Source: Endomicrobiia bacterium (GTDB lineage Bacteria > Elusimicrobiota > Endomicrobiia > PHAN01). Taken from it: a DNA stretch of 20,097 nt. The notes below the pieces were generated by a model. That model saw only the letters and a list, made by a program, of their open reading frames with translations, was not told where the DNA came from and did not search any database. Below are positions 15,264-20,097 of this stretch, in pieces. Both the position numbers and the translations under genes were made by a program. The stretch's first letter is position 1. Each line of letters starts with the position of its first letter. The stretch spans positions 1 to 20,097 of the forward strand of contig JASEHK010000008.1 of assembly GCA_030018875.1 (NCBI GenBank), in the 5' to 3' direction.

Positions 15264-15292
15264 ATTATACAAGTTAGCGGCGGGCGTGGCAA
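15264..15292 (-). promoter_or_regulatory. Strong sigma70-type promoter of the DUF2723 gene
   Basis: On the minus strand, TTGCCA (15292-15287) and a perfect TATAAT (15269-15264) are separated by 17 bases. Matches to consensus are 5 of 6 and 6 of 6. Transcription would start near 15257, giving a leader of about 35 bases before the ATG at 15222. Confidence 0.75.
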
Positions 15293-15309
15293 AGTTTTTT
15301 CTTTTTTAA

Positions 15310-15346
15310 TTTCTTTTCTTTGGCTGTTTCCCGATGGCCCCGCCGC
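15310..15346 (+). repeat. Dispersed intergenic repeat, second well-preserved copy
   Basis: This aligns without gaps to the reverse complement of 1321-1357 at 31 of 37 positions. It has the same order: TTTCTTTT-type pyrimidine run, CTGTTTCC, a variable triplet, then CCCCGCCGC. It lies 18 bases beyond the -35 of the DUF2723 promoter. GCCGCAGCGA, which overlaps its end, also occurs at 1062-1071. Confidence 0.6.
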
Positions 15347-15378
15347 AGCGAGCGTTTATGAGGCGCGGGGGTCGTTCC

Positions 15379-15459
15379 CTCTCCCTCAAAGGGGGTAATG
15401 GGGTTGTAAAATTGACGAGAAAAAACACAGCCCCCCGTATCCCCCTTTTTGAGGAAGAG
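15379..15459. repeat. Long imperfect inverted repeat built from CCCTC...GGGGG units
   Basis: The arm at 15379-15403 (CTCTCCCTCAAAGGGGG, then TAATGGGG) is complementary, with a 2-base length difference and a few mismatches, to the arm at 15433-15459 (CCCCGTATCCCCC, then TTTTTGAGGAAGAG). Each arm is itself partly palindromic and resembles the unit at 8475-8498. In RNA the arms would form a long hairpin with a loop of about 30 bases. Confidence 0.5.
15419..15435. repeat. 17-bp exact direct repeat, copy 1
   Basis: GAAAAAACACAGCCCCC is repeated exactly at 15485-15501, 66 bases away start to start. This copy overlaps the right arm of the inverted repeat. Confidence 0.6.
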
Positions 15460-15484
15460 TGAAAAAGTAAAAGAGTGAAAAGGT

Positions 15485-15501
15485 GAAAAAACACAGCCCC
15501 C
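15485..15501. repeat. 17-bp exact direct repeat, copy 2
   Basis: GAAAAAACACAGCCCCC matches 15419-15435 exactly. It is followed by GCTTTCGGGC, which with the preceding C-run can form a short hairpin. The copy lies about 60 bases upstream of the -35 of the signalling operon. Confidence 0.6.
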
Positions 15502-15563
15502 GCTTTCGGGCGCAACCGGCCAATAGTAGGGAATCGTGACTTTCGGCGCATTAAAAAAAACTC

Positions 15564-15592
15564 TTGATTTCCGCTGAATTTTGGACTACACT
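15564..15592 (+). promoter_or_regulatory. Sigma70-type promoter of the signalling operon
   Basis: TTGATT (15564-15569) and TACACT (15587-15592) are separated by 17 bases and each match the consensus at 4 of 6. Transcription would begin near 15600, leaving a leader of about 38 bases with AAAGGA seven bases before the ATG at 15638. A run of eight A just upstream could act as an UP element. Confidence 0.55.
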
Positions 15593-15637
15593 ATTAGCAT
15601 AGTTTGAATAATTGGAAATCTTTGAAAGGACCGTCAA

Positions 15638-16234
15638 ATGAACAACGTCAGAATTTTTACCACATTCGAGGTATCTAAAATGTTCAGTGTGGATATAACA
15701 TCAGTCATACACTGGATAAATGAGGGAAAACTTCACGCCTACAAAACTCCGGGCGGGCACCGTCGGATAAATATTTCGGATCTCATAGAGTTTGCCGACA
15801 AGTACGCGCTGCCAATTGATGACGAAATCAGACAACTCAAAACATCGGTCGCCACCGACCTTAAAGTCCTGGTCGTAGAAGACGAACCCGGCGTGCTTAA
15901 ATTCGTGGCGGAAACCGCGAGACTCACATTGAAAAATTCTTTGGTGGATACGGCCGCCGACGGACTTGAAGCGGGCGAAAAGATCGCCGAGATGAAGCCC
16001 GACATCCTGATTCTGGATGTGAGGTTGACGGGCATAGACGGTTTCGAGGTTTTGCGCCGTCTCAGGAAACGCGATATGAAGATACTCGCCATCAGCGCTT
16101 TTCCGTCGAGGGAAACGCGCGACAGGCTCCTTGCCTCGGGAGCCGACGATTTTCTGCCCAAACCGTTTTCCATTGAGGAAATTAAAACCAAAATCTTGGC
16201 GCTGGCAGCCGGATTAAAGCGGCCGGTAAGATGA
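15638..16234 (+). CDS. Excisionase-type HTH protein fused to a response-regulator receiver domain
   Basis: 198 residues in two domains. Residues 5-55 form a MerR/excisionase-type helix-turn-helix, with FTTFEVSKMFSVDITSVIHW and the wing YKTPGGHRRI. Residues 75-193 are a receiver with acidic E81-D82-E83, phosphoryl-acceptor Asp127 (LILDVRLTG), Ser153 at the switch position (ILAISAFPS) and Lys175 (LPKPFS), so it looks competent for phosphorylation. The order is the reverse of ordinary response regulators, where the receiver comes first. It probably acts as a DNA-binding response regulator for the two kinases encoded next (43-base gap to the first). AAAGGA seven bases before the ATG supports the start. 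Targets are unknown; autoregulation through the repeats upstream is possible but unproven. Confidence 0.88.
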   Translation: MNNVRIFTTFEVSKMFSVDITSVIHWINEGKLHAYKTPGGHRRINISDLIEFADKYALPIDDEIRQLKTSVATDLKVLVVEDEPGVLKFVAETARLTLKNSLVDTAADGLEAGEKIAEMKPDILILDVRLTGIDGFEVLRRLRKRDMKILAISAFPSRETRDRLLASGADDFLPKPFSIEEIKTKILALAAGLKRPVR

Positions 16235-16277
16235 GCGCCGCGGCATCTCAGAAATAAAAAGGATAAAGGACGGGGCA

Positions 16278-18884
16278 ATGAAATCCATCGCTGATATTGC
16301 TTCAAAATTGTTCACTCGGAGCCGGCCGGTGGTGGAACTGAGATTCGAGAAGATTATGGATTACCTGCCGGATTCTTTAATCATAATAGATCGTCGCGGA
16401 CTCGTGACCTCCGTGAATCGCGCCTGTCGCGAACTGCTCGGATATTCGCGCGAGGAAATAATAGGCCAGTCCGCGAGCATGTTTTTTGTAAGAACTCAAA
16501 ATGATCCGCTTTGCTCCGCGCCGCTCGACACGAAAGACTCCGAGCGTTACCTCGGCAGGATTCTCGACGAGTTGGTTGCCAGCGGCTTCGTCAACGACCT
16601 CGAAGTCGTTTTCTTGACCAAGGACTGCAGACGCATCCCAATGAACTTCAACGGCGTGGTCCTGCGCGACGCGCGCGGCGACATAACCGGCGTGTTGGGC
16701 CTTGCGCGCGACATGCGCCAGACCAAAAAAACCATCCGCAAGCTCGACGTCCTCAAAAATATATCGCTGCTCTCGCTTGAAAAGATTACCGTTGAAAAAA
16801 CGTTCGAGCGGGTGAGCGATATCATCAAAAATTTTATGCTCGTCGAAAGAATTACTTTTTATCTGGCGGAAGGCGACACGCTGAAATCCGCGCACGCTTC
16901 CGATATGGCGGAAAGCATTACTCTTAAAATCGGTCAGGGTGTGGCCGGCTATGCCGCCCGTGTTAAAAAATCCTACTACACCAACGATGCGTCTTCGGAT
17001 CCGCGCTTCTTTCCCGAAGTGGACGCGGCCTCCGGATACACTACCCGCAGGATCCTGGCTGTGCCTGTAATCGAATCTGCCAGACTCTTTGGCGTCGTCG
17101 AGGCGCTCGACAAAAAAACCGACTTTACCGACGAGGACGTCTCGGATTTGGAAGAGATAGTCAATCTCGCCAAGTTCGTGGTCTTCGATAAAATCAAGGG
17201 CATTAAGCTCGAGCGCTCCGAGGAGAGTTATCGCGAACTCGTAGAAAGCATAAGCGATGTTATCTACACGCTCGACCCCGAGGGTCTAATAACCTACGTA
17301 AGCCCGGCCATCAGGACGCTACTCGGTTACGCTCCGGCCGACGTTGTCGGACGGCATTATTCCAAATTGTTGCATCCCGACGATGCCGCGGCTGTCGCGC
17401 GCGCGGTTGAGGACTGTTTGGGCGGCAAGCAATATCCTATAGAATGCCGGGTGAAGACCGCCGACGGCGGATACCGGTGGGTCAGAACGCTCGGTAAGAT
17501 ATATCACGAGGACGGCAAACCCGCCGGCGTGCGCGCCACGCTGAGCGATATAACCGACCGCAAAGCGGCCGAAGAAGATGTCAGAACGCGCCTGGCATAT
17601 GAAAAAATGCTCGCCGACATTTCGGCATTCGCCGTCGTAACCAGCAGTGTGGATGACTTTTTCGAGGAAACCCTGGCGCTTCTGGGGCGCAATCTGCGAG
17701 TCAGCAGGGCGTATATTTGCGAGCATCGCCGCGACACGGACACGATGGACAACACGCATGAATGGTGCGCCGAAGGCGTCTTGCCGCAGAAAGACACTTT
17801 GCAAGGTGTGCCCGCATCGGCCATTCCGTGGTGGATGGGCAAAATGAAAAAAAACCATATCATTAATTATAAAAACATCGAAGACATTCCCTCGGAAAAC
17901 GAAAGAAACATCCTCAAGGCACAGGACGTCAAATCCATTCTGGTGTTTCCCGTGTTTGTCAATTCGGAGTATTTCGGCTTTTTAGGTTTCGACGACTGCC
18001 TTGTTTACAGGGAATGGGAGCCCCGCGACGAGGACATTCTCAAAACCGTCGCGCAGATAATATCGTGGGTATATGAGCGACGCCGTATGGAGGCGGCAAG
18101 GATGAAACTTCATATGCAGATGCTCCAGAGCGCCAAGATGGCCTCCGTTGGCGAACTGGCCGCGGGACTCGCGCACGAGATAGGAAATCCTCTGCAGACG
18201 ATTCTCGGCAATGCCGAACTTGTGCTTTTGGGAGAAAAAACGGAAGAAGTCGAAGCAATAAAAAACGCCGCCATCCACGCTAAAAAAATCATAGAAAATC
18301 TGATGGACGTTTCAAGACAACACGAGATGAAGTTCGCCGAAACGGACGTCAACAAACTCCTCGAAAAAACGATTTCGCTTTATGGAAGGCAACTCGAACT
18401 CGGCGGCATCAAAATCGTCAGACACTTTTCGAAACTACCCGGAGCGGTAGTGTCGTCGTCCCACCTGGCGCAGGTTTTTTTGAATATCATCACCAACGCC
18501 CGCAAAGCGATGCCGTCGGGCGGCGCGCTTACGATAACTACGACGGTCTGCCCCGATTGTTGCGCGGTTGTGTCGTTCAAAGACACCGGCGTCGGGATTG
18601 CGCCGGAATGTATGAAGCGTATATTCGAGCCGTTTTTCACCACGAAAAAAGAAGGAACGGGGCTGGGGCTTGCCATATCATACGGAATAATAAAACAGCA
18701 CGGCGGAGAGATTTCGATTCATTCCGACGGAACCGGCAAAGGCGTGGAGGTCGTGATAAAAGTTCCCGTTAAAGGGCCGTGTCCTGGCGGCGGTGATTTA
18801 AGACACCGCCCCGGCGCCTTAAAAAAAACAGCGTATTTGTCGGGCGCTTCCGACGATTCCGAAGCGCGCAAGGAGAAACGATGA
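16278..18884 (+). CDS. Soluble PAS-GAF-PAS-GAF sensor histidine kinase
   Basis: 868 residues, no membrane helices, so a cytoplasmic sensor. Domains in order: PAS 1 (about 20-145; LPDSLIIIDRRGLVTSVNRA), GAF 1 (about 165-305), PAS 2 with PAC (about 315-430; ISDVIYTLDPEGLITYVSPA), GAF 2 (about 455-600), HisKA (about 620-685) with His633 in LAHEIGNPLQ, and the ATPase domain (about 725-830) with Asn740 (NIITNARKAM), DTGVGI and GTGLGLAISYG. All catalytic boxes are present. A CPDCC cluster (758-762) interrupts the ATPase domain in an unusual way, and a Gly-rich tail of about 35 residues follows. AAAGGA seven bases before the ATG marks the start. The gene lies between the HTH-receiver gene and a second kinase gene, which it overlaps by 4 bases. 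The ligand is unknown. Confidence 0.9.
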   Translation: MKSIADIASKLFTRSRPVVELRFEKIMDYLPDSLIIIDRRGLVTSVNRACRELLGYSREEIIGQSASMFFVRTQNDPLCSAPLDTKDSERYLGRILDELVASGFVNDLEVVFLTKDCRRIPMNFNGVVLRDARGDITGVLGLARDMRQTKKTIRKLDVLKNISLLSLEKITVEKTFERVSDIIKNFMLVERITFYLAEGDTLKSAHASDMAESITLKIGQGVAGYAARVKKSYYTNDASSDPRFFPEVDAASGYTTRRILAVPVIESARLFGVVEALDKKTDFTDEDVSDLEEIVNLAKFVVFDKIKGIKLERSEESYRELVESISDVIYTLDPEGLITYVSPAIRTLLGYAPADVVGRHYSKLLHPDDAAAVARAVEDCLGGKQYPIECRVKTADGGYRWVRTLGKIYHEDGKPAGVRATLSDITDRKAAEEDVRTRLAYEKMLADISAFAVVTSSVDDFFEETLALLGRNLRVSRAYICEHRRDTDTMDNTHEWCAEGVLPQKDTLQGVPASAIPWWMGKMKKNHIINYKNIEDIPSENERNILKAQDVKSILVFPVFVNSEYFGFLGFDDCLVYREWEPRDEDILKTVAQIISWVYERRRMEAARMKLHMQMLQSAKMASVGELAAGLAHEIGNPLQTILGNAELVLLGEKTEEVEAIKNAAIHAKKIIENLMDVSRQHEMKFAETDVNKLLEKTISLYGRQLELGGIKIVRHFSKLPGAVVSSSHLAQVFLNIITNARKAMPSGGALTITTTVCPDCCAVVSFKDTGVGIAPECMKRIFEPFFTTKKEGTGLGLAISYGIIKQHGGEISIHSDGTGKGVEVVIKVPVKGPCPGGGDLRHRPGALKKTAYLSGASDDSEARKEKR

Positions 18885-20005
18885 ACCCCAAAAAAATATT
18901 CGTCGTGGACGACGAGCCGGGAATAGTTAAGTTTATGGAGAAAGCGCTTGTTAAGAACGGCTATCAAGTGTCCGCGAGCACGGATCCGCGACGAGCTCTC
19001 GAAGATATCGCGCGCGAGCCCTATGATGTCATCATAACGGATTTAAGAATGCCGCAAATGAGCGGAATCGAGCTTCTTGAAAAAGTTAAATCGTCCGGTG
19101 TTTCCGCGGAGGTAGTGGTGGTTACGGCGCACGCTACCACAGACACCGCTATAGAGTGTCTGAGAAAAGGCGCGGCCGACTATCTCATCAAACCGTTCGA
19201 GATTAACGAGATGCTGGCCACCGTCGGGAAAGTTGTGGGGATAGGCGAACTTAAATCACGGCTTGTGTCCTTGGAAGAAATGGACAAACTCAAAGACGAG
19301 TTCATCGCCACCATCACCCACGAAATAAAAACCCCGCTTATGGCCATATCCGGAGCCATAGAACTTTTAGCGATGCAGGATGAGTTGGTTGCCGCCGACG
19401 AAGAAAAAAGGCGCGAAATGCGACGAGAATCGGACCAGGCCGTCAAAAAATTTCTGAAAATAATAGACCGACAGTCCCGTAAAATGAAAGCCCTCGTCGA
19501 GGATATTCTCGACTTCGCCCGCATGGAGGCGGGAAAGTTGGAGATTAAAAAATCTCCCGCGTCTTTGGCCGAGATAACCGTCGAAGTTCTCTCGGAAGTC
19601 CGCCCCATAGCCGAAGTCAAGGGGATAATCATAGCGCCCCCCGCGACTGACGCCTCGGTGAACTGCGACCGCGAGCAGATAAAAAGAGTAGTCGCCAATC
19701 TTTTGACCAACGCCGTCAAATATACCCGGCCGGGAGGCAAAATAACGGTCGAGGTATCGCCTCCGTCGGAATCTTTCGCGGGTGTGAGCGTTTCCGACGA
19801 CGGCATCGGGCTGACCCCCGAGCACTCGGAAAAAATATTCGAAAAATTTTTCAGAGCGGACCAATCATTGCGAAGAGAGACCGGAGGTTTCGGGCTCGGT
19901 CTTTCCATAGCCCAAAAAATTATCGAGGCGCACGGCGGACAAATCCGCGCCCAATCCGAAGGACCCGGCAAAGGAACGACAGTGTCTTTCAAGTTGCCCG
20001 TCTGA
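18881..20005 (+). CDS. Receiver-histidine kinase hybrid protein
   Basis: 374 residues. An N-terminal receiver (5-118) has Asp10-Asp11, phosphoryl-acceptor Asp54 (IITDLRMPQMSG), Thr82 and Lys104 (LIKPFE). A short coiled linker follows, then HisKA (about 137-215) with His147 in THEIKTPL, and the ATPase domain (about 262-374) with Asn277 (LLTNAVKYT), DDGIG and GFGLGLSIAQ. Nothing is missing. There is no membrane helix, so it is cytoplasmic, and its kinase output may be set by phosphorylation of its own receiver. The ATG overlaps the stop of the upstream kinase by 4 bases, and AAGGAG lies five bases before it. A relay from the PAS/GAF kinase through this protein to the HTH-receiver protein is plausible but inferred. 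Confidence 0.92.
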   Translation: MNPKKIFVVDDEPGIVKFMEKALVKNGYQVSASTDPRRALEDIAREPYDVIITDLRMPQMSGIELLEKVKSSGVSAEVVVVTAHATTDTAIECLRKGAADYLIKPFEINEMLATVGKVVGIGELKSRLVSLEEMDKLKDEFIATITHEIKTPLMAISGAIELLAMQDELVAADEEKRREMRRESDQAVKKFLKIIDRQSRKMKALVEDILDFARMEAGKLEIKKSPASLAEITVEVLSEVRPIAEVKGIIIAPPATDASVNCDREQIKRVVANLLTNAVKYTRPGGKITVEVSPPSESFAGVSVSDDGIGLTPEHSEKIFEKFFRADQSLRRETGGFGLGLSIAQKIIEAHGGQIRAQSEGPGKGTTVSFKLPV

Positions 20006-20064
20006 CGCGCGCGCAGAATCCGTAAAAGGATTAAGGATTAAGTAATACAAACGCAATATGTTCT

Positions 20065-20097
20065 ATGACAAAAGAAAGAATTGTAGTTGCTCCGACG
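20065..20097 (+). CDS. Possible start of a further gene, cut by the right edge
   Basis: An ATG at 20065 opens 11 codons (MTKERIVVAPT) that run off the window. It is on the strand of the signalling operon, 59 bases after its last stop. There is no Shine-Dalgarno in place, and a competing ATG at 20058 gives a less protein-like frame. Too short to identify. Confidence 0.3.
   Translation, partial: MTKERIVVAPT

Larger units (their letters stand above)
15223..15637. other. Divergent intergenic region with two promoters and several repeats
   Basis: These 415 bases separate the minus-strand block from the plus-strand signalling operon. They hold a promoter for each side (15264-15292 and 15564-15592), a copy of the dispersed T-run repeat (15310-15346), a long imperfect inverted repeat (15379-15459), an exact 17-bp direct repeat (15419-15435 and 15485-15501), and an A-rich run of GTGAAAA-like units (about 15460-15490). 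The frames seen here show no family resemblance, so I call no gene. Confidence 0.6.

Noticed and set aside
15379..15501. CRISPR-like array between the divergent genes
   Set aside because: There are only two copies of one 17-bp repeat and a palindrome pair; no regular repeat-spacer pattern and no cas genes.
19180..19992. 270-codon minus-strand frame
   Set aside because: It is the antisense shadow of the receiver-kinase gene. It is Ser-rich with no family resemblance.
20017..20032. AATCC-GTAAAA-GGATT hairpin as terminator of the signalling operon
   Set aside because: The stem is only 5 bp and A+T-rich, with no T-run after it.

Overview
The window reads as chromosomal DNA from a Gram-negative-type bacterium of a poorly cultured lineage. 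My best guess is Elusimicrobiota or a neighbour such as Omnitrophota. It rests on three family-level resemblances: a secreted protein opening with a QSFNYQGRL-type domain, a MoxR/DUF58/VWA/DUF4159 cluster, and an excisionase-type helix-turn-helix joined to a receiver domain. No rRNA or other phylogenetic marker is present, so this is inference. The sequence is fairly G+C rich but has long A or T runs between genes. I see no tRNA, rRNA, CRISPR array, transposase or phage genes.

Layout. Everything from 1 to 15222 is on the minus strand and everything from 15638 to the right edge is on the plus strand. A divergent intergenic region (15223-15637) separates them and carries a good sigma70-type promoter for each side. 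Minus strand, in order of transcription: two GT-C membrane glycosyltransferases (a DUF2723 protein with C-terminal TPRs, 15222-13123; a GT39-like enzyme, 13055-11280); pgsA and pgpA (11157-10033) for phosphatidylglycerol synthesis, followed without a gap by a glyoxalase-II-like metallo-beta-lactamase protein and a XerD-type tyrosine recombinase (10036-8511); then five tightly packed genes, a MoxR AAA+ ATPase, a DUF58 protein, a BatA-type VWA membrane protein, a DUF4159 protein and a second VWA membrane protein (8438-1578); then a 935-base non-coding stretch full of degenerate repeats; and finally the 5' part of a secreted protein gene that leaves the window at base 1.

Plus strand: a three-gene signalling operon. 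It encodes an HTH-receiver protein, a soluble PAS-GAF-PAS-GAF histidine kinase, and a receiver-histidine kinase. The last two overlap by 4 bases. The start of a further gene may lie at the right edge.

How the parts fit. The MoxR cluster looks like one envelope-associated machine: a cytoplasmic AAA+ ATPase with a DUF58 adaptor acting on membrane-anchored VWA proteins. The two GT-C enzymes would transfer sugars from lipid carriers outside the membrane. PgsA and PgpA supply phosphatidylglycerol. The plus-strand operon has all the residues needed for a multi-step phosphorelay ending at a DNA-binding receiver protein.

The less ordinary signals are between genes or in architecture: a dispersed pyrimidine-run repeat with a 31/37 match between two intergenic regions 14 kb apart; GGGGG-containing palindromes; 11-bp-phased direct repeats next to a perfect -10; near-absence of Shine-Dalgarno sequences on the minus-strand genes in contrast to the plus-strand operon; and the reversed HTH-receiver domain order.
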